From the NCBI GenBank assembly GCA_016788165.1, contig JAEUTH010000015.1, forward strand, positions 1 to 64,000: 64,000 bases of DNA, in the 5' to 3' direction. Position numbers and translations under genes: made by a program. The notes below the pieces were generated by a model that was not told the origin of the DNA, ran no database searches, and saw only the letters and a program-made list of their open reading frames with translations. Positions within the stretch are counted from its first letter, which is position 1. Each line of letters begins with the position of its first letter. Of this stretch, positions 28,065 to 36,650 are shown one piece after another. This stretch comes from Bacteroidia bacterium. Its GTDB lineage: Bacteria; Bacteroidota; Bacteroidia; AKYH767-A; OLB10.

Positions 28065-28088
28065 GTGTCTGATGCTTTTTATTGGCAA

Positions 28089-28096
28089 CGAAAGTA
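28089..28096 (-). promoter_or_regulatory. Possible -7 element variant before the E2 gene
   Basis: On the minus strand the sequence is TACTTTCG, one change from TAnnTTTG, 24 bases before the ATG at 28064. No clear TTTG box lies 19 bases upstream. Motif match only. Confidence 0.3.
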
Positions 28097-28193
28097 GAAA
28101 AATATTATTGGCTGATTATTTTTTTGATGCCTACTTGAGTGCTCTTTTAATACTTTTTTTACGCAGTCGGAATTTAAAAATCATTCGAATAAA

Positions 28194-29975
28194 TTAATCA
28201 ACCACTTCGTTTGCGTATATTTTACGAACCAGGTGTTGGTTGTTTGCTAAAATTATTTTTCGTTTTAATTTTAAAGTTGGCGTTAATTCGCCCGAAGCTA
28301 CAGTCCATTCTTCGGGTACGAGTTCGAAATTTTTTACTTTTTCGGTTTTGCCATACTCTTTATTTATATCCTCAATTTCTTGTGTTATGCGTTGGCGTAC
28401 TTGCTCATTGGTATAAACTTCGGCTTTAGTTTTTACAGGTATGGTTTTTATTTTACACCATTGCAGTATATGGTCAACAGCCGGATAAATAAGTGCAGCC
28501 GGAAAATTATGCCCCTCACCAATAATCATTATGTTTTCGATAAACATGGATTCTTTAAAACGGTTTTCCATTGGTTGTGGTGCAAGTGTTTTGCCACCAC
28601 TTGTTTTCAAAAGTTCTTTCTTTCTATCTGTAATTTTTAAAAATCTGCCTTCTTCCATCACACCAATATCACCGGTTCGGAACCATCCATCGGCTGTAAA
28701 TGCTTCATCTGTTTGCTCTTTGTTTTTATAGTAGCCACTCATTACACTTGGGCCCTTTACTAAAATTTCGCCATCGTCTTCAAACTTTACTTCCACACCG
28801 GGTATCACCGGGCCAACGGTTCCAAATCGTGTGCGATCTTTGTCAATGCAGTTTAATGCAATTACAGGCGATGTTTCGGTTAAACCATAACCTTCAACTA
28901 CCAATATTTGCGCAGCCCAAAATACCCGAGCCAAGCGAGGTTGTAAAGCAGCACCACCTGAAACTATAATTTGAGTATTGCCACCTAAGGCTTCACGCCA
29001 TTTATTAAAGATTAATTTGTTGGCCAATTTCAACTGCGTATCATACCACCAGCCATTTTCGCCATTTAAGCGATAGCGATAACCCAGGTTTAGCGCCCAA
29101 AAGAAAAGTGCACGTTTTATGCCCGTTAGCTCGCGGCCCTTTGCAACAATTTTATTAAAAACTTTTTCAAGCAAACGTGGCACAGCTGAGAAGGCATGCG
29201 GTTTTACTTCGCGTATGTTGTCGCCAATTTTTTCGATGCTTTCGGCATAATAAATACTAACGCCAATGTACATGTACAAATAGGTAAGCATGCGTTCATA
29301 CACATGGCATAATGGTAAAAAGCTTAAAACTTTTTGATTTTTATTTATAGGCGCAAGCTCCTTACAGGTTTTAAAATTACTTACCAAATTAAAGTGCGAT
29401 AGCATTACACCTTTAGGGTTACCCGTTGTGCCTGATGTGTAGATTAAGGTGGCTAAATCTTTTTCATTTACTGCATTTTTTAATTGCTGTAATTTATCTG
29501 TTTGTACATTACTTTTTCCCAAGTCTAACAAATCGCTCCAATGTTTAAAACCGGGTACTTTATCAAAGGTAAAAATTTCGATGCCCGGCTTTAGTTGGCT
29601 AATAATGTTTTTCATCTTGTTAGCCAAATCAGCATCGCTTACCATTATTAATTTTACATCGGCATCGGTAAGAATAAATTTGTAGTCGTTTTCGCTAATG
29701 GTTGGATAGATGGCTACTTGCACTGCGCCCACTTGCAAAATTCCAAAATCAAACATGTTCCATTGTGGTCGGTTATTACTTATGGTGGCTATCTTATCAT
29801 CTTTGCTGATACCCATTGCCATTAACGCATAGCTAACCAAATTTGCCGTGTTTAAAAAATCATCAGTCGAATAAGTTATCCATTGATCGTTTTCTTTACC
29901 GGCTAATGCTACATTATTGTAGCACTTTAATTTTTGGTATGGCAGTATATCGAATATTCGTGTTACGTTAGTCAT
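28194..29975 (-). CDS. Long-chain fatty acid--CoA ligase (AMP-binding)
   Basis: This is a 593-residue ANL-superfamily enzyme that activates fatty acids to acyl-CoA through acyl-AMP. The ATP-binding motif is LIYTSGTTGNPKGVMLSH (about 178-195). The A5-type motif is VEGYGLTETSP and the hinge region is GWFRTGDIGVMEEGRFLKITDRKKE. The overall length and the FAA1-like pattern FDKVPGF...VLSFLPLCHVYERM match the long-chain type. Transcription is leftward, towards the E2 gene, which starts 129 bases downstream. Confidence 0.93.
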   Translation of the reverse strand: MTNVTRIFDILPYQKLKCYNNVALAGKENDQWITYSTDDFLNTANLVSYALMAMGISKDDKIATISNNRPQWNMFDFGILQVGAVQVAIYPTISENDYKFILTDADVKLIMVSDADLANKMKNIISQLKPGIEIFTFDKVPGFKHWSDLLDLGKSNVQTDKLQQLKNAVNEKDLATLIYTSGTTGNPKGVMLSHFNLVSNFKTCKELAPINKNQKVLSFLPLCHVYERMLTYLYMYIGVSIYYAESIEKIGDNIREVKPHAFSAVPRLLEKVFNKIVAKGRELTGIKRALFFWALNLGYRYRLNGENGWWYDTQLKLANKLIFNKWREALGGNTQIIVSGGAALQPRLARVFWAAQILVVEGYGLTETSPVIALNCIDKDRTRFGTVGPVIPGVEVKFEDDGEILVKGPSVMSGYYKNKEQTDEAFTADGWFRTGDIGVMEEGRFLKITDRKKELLKTSGGKTLAPQPMENRFKESMFIENIMIIGEGHNFPAALIYPAVDHILQWCKIKTIPVKTKAEVYTNEQVRQRITQEIEDINKEYGKTEKVKNFELVPEEWTVASGELTPTLKLKRKIILANNQHLVRKIYANEVVD

Positions 29976-30091
29976 GGTTTATTTTTTGTGTAATATGATA
30001 AAAGCAAGTAATGTTACGAAATGAACAAATAAAATCCTTTTTGGCATAAAAGAAAATGTGTGACTACAAATTTGAAATGTAATATAAATAT

Positions 30092-31102
30092 ATGCAAACA
30101 TCCTTTAGCAATTTAGTAGCAATTAAATACCCAATAATAATGGCACCCATGTTTTTAGTGAGTAACGAAGCGATGATACAGGCTGCCATGCAAAATGGCA
30201 TATTGGGCACTTTCCCTACCTTAAACTATCGAAATGAAGGTGCATTAGCGAAGTTGCTCGACAACTTAAATCACTTTAAAAAATCAGGCTGCACAGGTAA
30301 TTATGGCGTTAATTTAATTGTTCAGCAATCGAACCCTTTGTATGAAAATCATTTAGCAATATGTGTTGCCAAACAAGTACCTGTATATATTACATCGTTA
30401 GGAAATCCTAAAAAAGTTATTGAACAAGCCAATAGTTATGGCGCTAAGGTTTTTTGTGATGTAACCAATGTTATGCATGCGCAGAAAGCTTTTGATGCCG
30501 GATGTCATGGTTTTATTGCCGTTGGACAGGGAGCAGGCGGCCATGCCGGAAATTTTCCATTAAGTATTTTAATTGAAACCTTAAAGCAAAAATTTAATTT
30601 ACCGGTAATTGCAGCCGGTGGCATTGCAACAGGCACAGGCATATGCAGTACTTTATGCATGGGTGCCGATGCCGTATCAATTGGCACGCGCTTTATTGCC
30701 AGCAATGAAGCAACAGTAAGTAATGCTTATAAAGATGCTATTGTAAATGCCGGCATGGCCGATGTGGTTTTAACCGAACGGTTATCGGGGACGCCTTGCA
30801 ATATTATCAATACAACTTATGCCCAAAAAATTGGTTTTAAACAGAATGCATTGGAACGGTTTTTAAATAAAAACGCTACCACTAAAAAATATTTTAAAAT
30901 GTTGGTTCAGTTGCAAGGTCTTAAAAAATTAGAAGCGGCTGTAAAGCCAGGCAACTACAATAATTTATGGTGTGCGGGCCAATCGGTTGAATTGATAATT
31001 AATATAAAACCTGTTGCGCAAATAATTGAAACGTTACTTACTGAAACCAAAATGGCGCAAACTTTACTGCAACAAAAATTAATTCAAAACAGCTTGATTT
31101 AA
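30092..31102 (+). CDS. Nitronate monooxygenase / NPD-family FMN oxidase
   Basis: This is a 336-residue TIM-barrel flavoprotein of the 2-nitropropane dioxygenase family. Key segments are IIMAPMFLVSN at the N-terminus, GFIAVGQGAGGHAG with the conserved His, the phosphate-binding VIAAGGIATGTGICSTLCMGADAVSIGTRF, and a C-terminal barrel-closing region. Members oxidise alkyl nitronates or act as enoyl-reductase-like flavin enzymes. It is a single gene, divergent from the acyl-CoA ligase and convergent with the BtuF-like gene (13 bases between stops). Substrate is an inference from family. Confidence 0.88.
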   Translation: MQTSFSNLVAIKYPIIMAPMFLVSNEAMIQAAMQNGILGTFPTLNYRNEGALAKLLDNLNHFKKSGCTGNYGVNLIVQQSNPLYENHLAICVAKQVPVYITSLGNPKKVIEQANSYGAKVFCDVTNVMHAQKAFDAGCHGFIAVGQGAGGHAGNFPLSILIETLKQKFNLPVIAAGGIATGTGICSTLCMGADAVSIGTRFIASNEATVSNAYKDAIVNAGMADVVLTERLSGTPCNIINTTYAQKIGFKQNALERFLNKNATTKKYFKMLVQLQGLKKLEAAVKPGNYNNLWCAGQSVELIINIKPVAQIIETLLTETKMAQTLLQQKLIQNSLI

Positions 31103-31115
31103 TTAAACAAGCTTA

Positions 31116-31910
31116 TTAGCTGATGTTTGCAATTAGTTGATTAAAGTAATCAGGGGCATTAATTAAATGTGAGCCATACCAAGAAAAAGTTTCGCCATTT
31201 ACCAAACAAATTTTTGCATGTGGAAAAAGTTTTTGGTAGAGATTTAGATGCTTTTGTGTAAACGGAAAAGGTTCTGACGAAAGCATTACCAAATCAACTT
31301 GCAAAGTTTGTATTTCAGGTGTTACATACCTTTGATAAGCTGCCGCAGCATTATCAAATCCACAATGATGGAGCATGCTGTCAATAAAAGTATGGCTTGC
31401 AGCAACCATTATCGGGTTATGCCAGATTACATACAAAACCTTTAAGGGTTTATCGGTTTTTGGTTTTTTAATTTGATTAAAAGCAGTTTCGATTTTTGAA
31501 ATTAACAATTGGGCTTTCGATTCTTTGTTTACCAAATTACCTATGTTGCTTATCATTTGCAAGGCATCCTTTAAGTTATAAATATCGCTAACCCATACCT
31601 TATACGTTTGCATAAGGCGCTCCAATGAATTTTTATCGTTCTCTTCTTTATTGGCTATTATTAAATCAGGCTGCAATGCGGCAATCTTATCAAAGTTGTA
31701 TTGTTTGGTACCACCAATTCTTGTTTTGGTTTTAAACCAAACATGCGGATGGATACAAAACTTGGTTATACCTACAACTTCATCTTCTAAACCCAAATAA
31801 TGCAACAGTGCAGTTTGCGAAGGCACCAATGAAATAATCCGCTGCGGTTCGGAATTTAAACAGACCTCGCGTTGCAACTGATCAATAAACCTTTTAGGAT
31901 AAACAGCCAT
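31116..31910 (-). CDS. BtuF-like helical-backbone metal receptor without signal peptide
   Basis: This is a 264-residue protein matching the cluster of periplasmic substrate-binding proteins for cobalamin and Fe chelates. It has RIISLVPSQTALLHYLGL, GITKFCIHP and RIGGTKQYNFDKIAALQPDLIIANKEEN, with the two lobes joined by a helical backbone. It lacks any hydrophobic N-terminus (MAVYPKRFIDQLQREV), so as annotated it would stay in the cytosol. No ABC permease or ATPase is nearby. It could be a non-transport homologue, or the exported form could need another start; none with a signal peptide is visible upstream. The outer-membrane-like gene upstream ends 32 bases away. Confidence 0.78.
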   Translation of the reverse strand: MAVYPKRFIDQLQREVCLNSEPQRIISLVPSQTALLHYLGLEDEVVGITKFCIHPHVWFKTKTRIGGTKQYNFDKIAALQPDLIIANKEENDKNSLERLMQTYKVWVSDIYNLKDALQMISNIGNLVNKESKAQLLISKIETAFNQIKKPKTDKPLKVLYVIWHNPIMVAASHTFIDSMLHHCGFDNAAAAYQRYVTPEIQTLQVDLVMLSSEPFPFTQKHLNLYQKLFPHAKICLVNGETFSWYGSHLINAPDYFNQLIANIS

Positions 31911-31942
31911 ATCTATTAACTCAAAAAGTTTAATTGTAACAA

Positions 31943-32749
31943 TTAAAAATGCAAACCTATGCCCACTGTTACTAAATACGATTGCAGCGATACCTGATGT
32001 GCATCAATTTGTTGTATGGCCTGATTACCATTAAATTGTGTTTCGTCAATTTCAACACCGGTATCAAACAGGCAATTAAAATCGCCCAGTACAGAAAAAC
32101 TTCGGGTAAAGTGAATTTCGGCACGGCCTACTAAAAACGCTCCCACACTGCTTGCTTTCTGATTATAAATGGAGGGCGTTTCTTCAAGGGTTTGATTGAG
32201 CGAATCATAGCTGTTACTAAAATACGATTGTTTAACACTTAACAAATTGGTTGATAAGCCGCCACCCAGGGCTAACTGCCAACCAAGTCCAGTATTGGCT
32301 TTATAGGGTTTAAGGGCATACATGATGTATGCTTTTATGGTAATTCCCTTAACTAATTCTTCTACCCTGTCGTAAACAATGGTTTGGTTTGAGCCATTGA
32401 TAACCGTATCATTTATAAAGTAGCCTACAATATTAGTTGCAGGTATGCCATGCATGCCCACACCTATTAAAAAACGGGGATACAAACTATATTCAAAACC
32501 CAAATTTAATACCGGTGCTTTGCCTGATCGGTTATCGGGTGCACCGCCAATAATTAGGTTGTCGTTAAAATAGACCAAACTACCTTGTAAAAGTTTTTTG
32601 GCAAATTGTTTCGAAATTACTTCGTCAATGCTCACTGAGTTAAAGCCTACTTGTGTATTAAAATGAAACCGCCTGAAACGATTTTCATTTTGTTGTGCAT
32701 TTAAGTAACTCCAAAATACACTTAGCAGGATAATCAGTGCCGTGCGCAT
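31943..32749 (-). CDS. Putative outer-membrane beta-barrel protein
   Basis: This is a 268-residue protein with a signal peptide ending near LNAQQ and alternating-hydrophobicity strands through to a C-terminal LVTVGIGLHF ending in Phe, the usual barrel signature. Strand-like segments include VLNLGFEYSLYPRFLIGVGMHG and GWQLALGGGLSTNLL. It is expected in the outer membrane. No specific family is recognised. It lies 11 bases after the cystathionine beta-synthase stop on the same strand, and upstream of the BtuF-like gene. Confidence 0.65.
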   Translation of the reverse strand: MRTALIILLSVFWSYLNAQQNENRFRRFHFNTQVGFNSVSIDEVISKQFAKKLLQGSLVYFNDNLIIGGAPDNRSGKAPVLNLGFEYSLYPRFLIGVGMHGIPATNIVGYFINDTVINGSNQTIVYDRVEELVKGITIKAYIMYALKPYKANTGLGWQLALGGGLSTNLLSVKQSYFSNSYDSLNQTLEETPSIYNQKASSVGAFLVGRAEIHFTRSFSVLGDFNCLFDTGVEIDETQFNGNQAIQQIDAHQVSLQSYLVTVGIGLHF

Positions 32750-32760
32750 ATTTATTACCC

Positions 32761-34128
32761 TTATCGTGTTAGTGCATTTAATACATCACTGCGGGTAATG
32801 ATATAGGTTTTATCAATTTTAAAATCGCGTACCAAAACCGCATCATGCTCGGCCGATAACATTTGCGACAATGCATCTATAGGTGTGCTTATATCCACAA
32901 ACGGAAATGCCGGTTTCATAATCGTATCTATAGCTTTCGATTTTACTTCGGGATTGGCAACTATGGCGCGGTAAATATCTGTTTCGTTTAGCGAACCAAC
33001 CATGCGTTTTGCAGTTGTAACCGGTATTTGCGAATAGCTCATTTTTTCCATCAGCTTTAATGCATCTTCAATGGTTGCTGTACTTTCTAATGAAGCTACT
33101 TCGCCTTTTTGCGATGTAACTAAGTCTTTGGCTAACAATCCCTTTTTATCAAAATATCCTTTTTCGCGCATCCAATCGTCATTAAACATTTTGCCCAAAT
33201 AACGTGTTCCATGGTCATGAAAAATTACTACAACAACATCGCCTTCTTTAAACTGATTGGCTAATTGCATTAAACCGGCCATTGCACTGCCGGCACTGTT
33301 GCCTGCAAAAATTCCTTCTTGCTTTGCAATTTCGCGTGTCATTAGGGCTGCATCCTTATCTGTAACTTTTTCGAATAAATCTATCAGGTCGAAGTTTACA
33401 TTTTCAGGTAAAAAATCTTCGCCAATACCTTCGGTTACGTATGGGTAAATTTCATTCTTATCAAATATGCCGGTTTCTTTATATTTCTTAAACACCGACC
33501 CATAAGTATCAATACCAAATATTTTTATGTTCGGATTTTTCTCTTTCAAATACTTTGCTGTGCCGCAAATGGTGCCACCAGTACCAACGCCAACTACTAA
33601 GTGTGTAATTTTGCCATCGGTTTGGTCCCAAATTTCGGGGCCTGTGCTTTCGTAATGTGCTTGTGCATTGGATGGGTTGTCGTATTGATTGGGTTTCCAT
33701 GAATTGGGCACTTCGTTTACCAACCTTGACGAAACGGAGTAGTAACTGCGTGGGTCCTCAGGGTCAACATTGGTGGGGCATACAATTACATCGGCACCAA
33801 ACGCACGTAAGGCATCAAATTTTTCTTTCGATTGTTTATCGGTTGATGTGAAAATACATTTGTATCCTTTAATAACCGATGCAATGGCAAGGCCCATACC
33901 TGTATTGCCCGAAGTGCCTTCGATAATAGTGCCACCGGGTTTTAAGCGACCATCTTTTTCGGCATCTTCAATCATTTTTAAGGCCATCCTGTCTTTAATT
34001 GAATTACCGGGATTGGTAGTTTCAATTTTTGCATAAACGGTTGCTTTTAGGCCTTTGGTTATATTGTTGATACGAACCAAAGGTGTATTACCAATGGTTT
34101 CTAAAATATTGTTGTAAACGCGTTTCAT
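32761..34128 (-). CDS. Cystathionine beta-synthase
   Basis: This is a 455-residue PLP enzyme. The PLP-binding Lys45 is in NPGNSIKDRMA, the substrate loop is EGTSGNTGMGLA, and the phosphate-binding loop is GVGTGGTICGTAKYL. Residues about 335-455 form a pair of CBS domains (SYSQIPVTTAKRMVGSL, DIYRAIV, HDAVLVRDFKIDKTYIITRSDVL). Segments such as SWKPNQYDNPSNAQAHYE resemble eukaryotic-type cystathionine beta-synthase more than bacterial cysteine synthase, which lacks CBS domains. It would join homocysteine and serine in transsulfuration. No heme-binding N-terminal segment is present. A cysteine-synthase role is the main alternative. Confidence 0.88.
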   Translation of the reverse strand: MKRVYNNILETIGNTPLVRINNITKGLKATVYAKIETTNPGNSIKDRMALKMIEDAEKDGRLKPGGTIIEGTSGNTGMGLAIASVIKGYKCIFTSTDKQSKEKFDALRAFGADVIVCPTNVDPEDPRSYYSVSSRLVNEVPNSWKPNQYDNPSNAQAHYESTGPEIWDQTDGKITHLVVGVGTGGTICGTAKYLKEKNPNIKIFGIDTYGSVFKKYKETGIFDKNEIYPYVTEGIGEDFLPENVNFDLIDLFEKVTDKDAALMTREIAKQEGIFAGNSAGSAMAGLMQLANQFKEGDVVVVIFHDHGTRYLGKMFNDDWMREKGYFDKKGLLAKDLVTSQKGEVASLESTATIEDALKLMEKMSYSQIPVTTAKRMVGSLNETDIYRAIVANPEVKSKAIDTIMKPAFPFVDISTPIDALSQMLSAEHDAVLVRDFKIDKTYIITRSDVLNALTR

Positions 34129-34168
34129 AAATATTGTAAAGTTTAATCAGTTAAATTTTGTGCGGGGT

Positions 34169-34176
34169 CAAAAGTA
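34169..34176 (-). promoter_or_regulatory. Putative -7 element before cystathionine beta-synthase
   Basis: On the minus strand TACTTTTG is an exact TAnnTTTG match, 40 bases before the ATG at 34128. A TTTG box is present but only 7 bases upstream (34184-34187), too close for the usual spacing of about 19. Confidence 0.35.
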
Positions 34177-34231
34177 TGAAAACCAAATAACGGGATGGTA
34201 TCTTCATGCTTATGTTTTAAACAGGTAATAC

Positions 34232-34263
34232 ATAAAAAACGGCTGCAGTAACCTACAACCGTT
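34232..34263 (-). terminator. Terminator after gcvT
   Basis: On the minus strand AACGGTTG pairs with CAGCCGTT (34256-34263 with 34238-34245) with one mismatch and a 10-base loop, and is followed by a T-rich run (TTTTTAT). It lies 21 bases downstream of the gcvT stop. Confidence 0.7.
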
Positions 34264-34283
34264 GTATAAATAGTTGATTTGTT

Positions 34284-35375
34284 TTATTTCACAAATGGTA
34301 GTTTGGTAATGCTAGCTTTTAAATTTTTATCGCGTACTTGAATAAAAATTTCCATGCCGGGCTCGGTAAATGCTTTGGCTACATAGCCCATACCTATTGC
34401 TTTGCCTACCGTTGGTGCCTGTGTGCCCGATGTTACGTAGCCAATGGCATTCCCATTCAAGTCATTTATAACATAGCCATGCCGGGCTATACCTTTATCT
34501 ATCATTTCAAAACCAACGAGCTTGCGATTTACACCGGCTTCTTTTTGTGCTTTTAAAGCATCGCTGTTAGTAAATGGTTTTGTAAATTTAGTTATCCAAC
34601 CCAAACCGGCTTCTATGGGCGAAGTTGTATCATCAATATCATTACCATATAAACAAAAACCCATTTCGAGGCGCAACGTATCTCTGCATCCTAAGCCTGC
34701 AGGTTTGATATTAAACGCTGCACCGGCTTGCATAATGGCATCCCAAAAAGTAAGTGCATACTGGTTTTCGAAATACACTTCGAAACCACCTGCACCGGTG
34801 TAACCTGTGTTTGATATAAGTACATTTGGAATGCCACAAAAAACGCCTTTCATAAAAGTATAGTAAGGCATATCGGCTAACGGTAAATCGGTTAGTTTTT
34901 GTAAGGTATTAATAGCTTTAGGACCTTGTACTGCAAGCAACGATGTTTTGTCTGAAATGTTATGCATCTCAACACCTTGTGTATTGTTTTGCATAAGCCA
35001 CTCCCAATCTTTTTGAATATTGCCTGCATTAACTACCAGCATATACGTTTGTTCATCAATACAGTAAACCAGCAAATCGTCAACAATACCTCCTGTAGCA
35101 TTGGGCAAACAAGAGTACTGCACTTTACCTGCTGTTAGTTTTGATGCATCGTTACTGGTAGTTCGTTGAATTAAATCTAAAGCATGCTGGCCTTTTAAAA
35201 TAAATTCGCCCATGTGCGATACATCAAACATACCAACAGCATTGCGTACGTTATGATGTTCGATGGTTAATCCCTCATATTGAATGGGCATATTGTAGCC
35301 TGCAAAAGGTGCCATTTTTGCACCTAATGAAATATGTTTTTGTGTAAGTGCCGTTTCTTTAACCTCTGTGGTCAT
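34284..35375 (-). CDS. gcvT: Glycine cleavage system T protein (aminomethyltransferase)
   Basis: This is a 363-residue enzyme that takes the aminomethyl group from lipoylated H protein and gives methylenetetrahydrofolate and ammonia. Family features are [45 protein letters not shown] and the C-terminal barrel [21 protein letters not shown]. The length is that of the single-chain T protein. The gcvH and gcvP genes are not in the window. It is followed by a terminator and a 155-base gap before the next minus-strand gene. Confidence 0.95.
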   Translation of the reverse strand: MTTEVKETALTQKHISLGAKMAPFAGYNMPIQYEGLTIEHHNVRNAVGMFDVSHMGEFILKGQHALDLIQRTTSNDASKLTAGKVQYSCLPNATGGIVDDLLVYCIDEQTYMLVVNAGNIQKDWEWLMQNNTQGVEMHNISDKTSLLAVQGPKAINTLQKLTDLPLADMPYYTFMKGVFCGIPNVLISNTGYTGAGGFEVYFENQYALTFWDAIMQAGAAFNIKPAGLGCRDTLRLEMGFCLYGNDIDDTTSPIEAGLGWITKFTKPFTNSDALKAQKEAGVNRKLVGFEMIDKGIARHGYVINDLNGNAIGYVTSGTQAPTVGKAIGMGYVAKAFTEPGMEIFIQVRDKNLKASITKLPFVK

Positions 35376-35406
35376 AAATAAAAATGTTTTAAATTTTAAG
35401 TGTGTT

Positions 35407-36492
35407 TTATGAAGATAATATTTGTGTTGTGCAGTTTAAATAATTTTGCTGCTGCGAATGTATAGAATACTTTTCTATGACTGTTTGCCTTGCTGCCTTA
35501 CCCATTTTTTGCCGCAACTGTGGTTGATTAATAAGGGCCAGTATTTTTTCGAACCACATGTTTTCGTCTTCGGCTAAGTAACCATTTACACCCTCAACAA
35601 TTATTTCGGTATTTACACCTACAGCAGCCATAACGGTAGGTATTTCTAATGCCATGTATTGCAAGCCTTTTAAGCCACATTTACCCTTACTCCATTCATC
35701 GTTTGGCAAAGGCATTATACCAATATCAATTTCGCTTAAGTCGTCAATTTCAGTGGCTTCATTCCATTTAATGCCCTGTATTTCCAAAGCCTCATTTAAG
35801 TATGTATCATCTCCAATTACTTTAAAATAAATGTTATGGCCACAATGTTTTTTTAAGCGTTCCAAAACCGGTACAGCCAATATAAAATGCTTAATAGTAG
35901 TTACGCTTCCACTCCAGCCAATACATATTCCGGACTTGGTACGAGGTACAGCTTTCTTTATATAATTATTTGTGTCGATGGTTGTTGGTATTATCAACAC
36001 TTGCTGATTGTATTGCAGGGCATATTGTTTCAAATAATAATTACCGGCAATAACCAAATCGCTCATGGCAATTATCTGAGCTGTTTTTTGAGGACGTTTA
36101 AGCAAGGCAAACTTCTTATTGGCTTCGCTTACATCATGATGCCAAATTGCATCATCAAAATCGTAAATTATTTTAGCGCCACTTCGTTTAAATTGCTTTT
36201 CGAAAAAGGTAGTGCCTGTCATAAACGCTTCGCGTTGAATAAAAACAATATCATAAGCCGATGATTGTATTACATGCTTTAACCTGATAAATAATAAATT
36301 GGCAAACAATAATGCTTTCCGAAAAAGGCTGCTGGGGTGATAAAAAATTGTATCGGTATGTTCGCTGATTAACGGGGCCATTGTGCAACGGTAACCGGCT
36401 TGCTGCCATATACGGATATATTGCTCGAACCTGAACCGCTGGCTGGGTGCTCGGTTGCTGCGATGCGGTACCACAAACAATATGCTGGGCAT
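35407..36492 (-). CDS. Glycosyltransferase family 4-type protein
   Basis: This is a 361-residue GT-B fold enzyme. The C-terminal nucleotide-sugar domain shows [22 protein letters not shown] and the donor-binding segment [18 protein letters not shown]...[17 protein letters not shown], with the usual acidic residue for sugar binding. The N-terminal half ([20 protein letters not shown]) is the acceptor domain. It probably adds sugars to a surface polysaccharide or glycolipid. No other glycan genes adjoin it, so the acceptor is unknown. It lies 31 bases upstream of gcvT on the same strand. Confidence 0.88.
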   Translation of the reverse strand: MPSILFVVPHRSNRAPSQRFRFEQYIRIWQQAGYRCTMAPLISEHTDTIFYHPSSLFRKALLFANLLFIRLKHVIQSSAYDIVFIQREAFMTGTTFFEKQFKRSGAKIIYDFDDAIWHHDVSEANKKFALLKRPQKTAQIIAMSDLVIAGNYYLKQYALQYNQQVLIIPTTIDTNNYIKKAVPRTKSGICIGWSGSVTTIKHFILAVPVLERLKKHCGHNIYFKVIGDDTYLNEALEIQGIKWNEATEIDDLSEIDIGIMPLPNDEWSKGKCGLKGLQYMALEIPTVMAAVGVNTEIIVEGVNGYLAEDENMWFEKILALINQPQLRQKMGKAARQTVIEKYSIHSQQQNYLNCTTQILSS

Positions 36493-36650
36493 AATAGATT
36501 TTAAAATGGGATGCGAAGTTGGAAATTATTGCCAAATATTTATCCACTCGAAGCAGGTACACCTACACTATATTTTTTACAGTTTCTAAATCAAGCTAAC
36601 CTGCATTTTTTACCTTGCTGCACTTAAAAAATAATACTACACTAAAGCCT

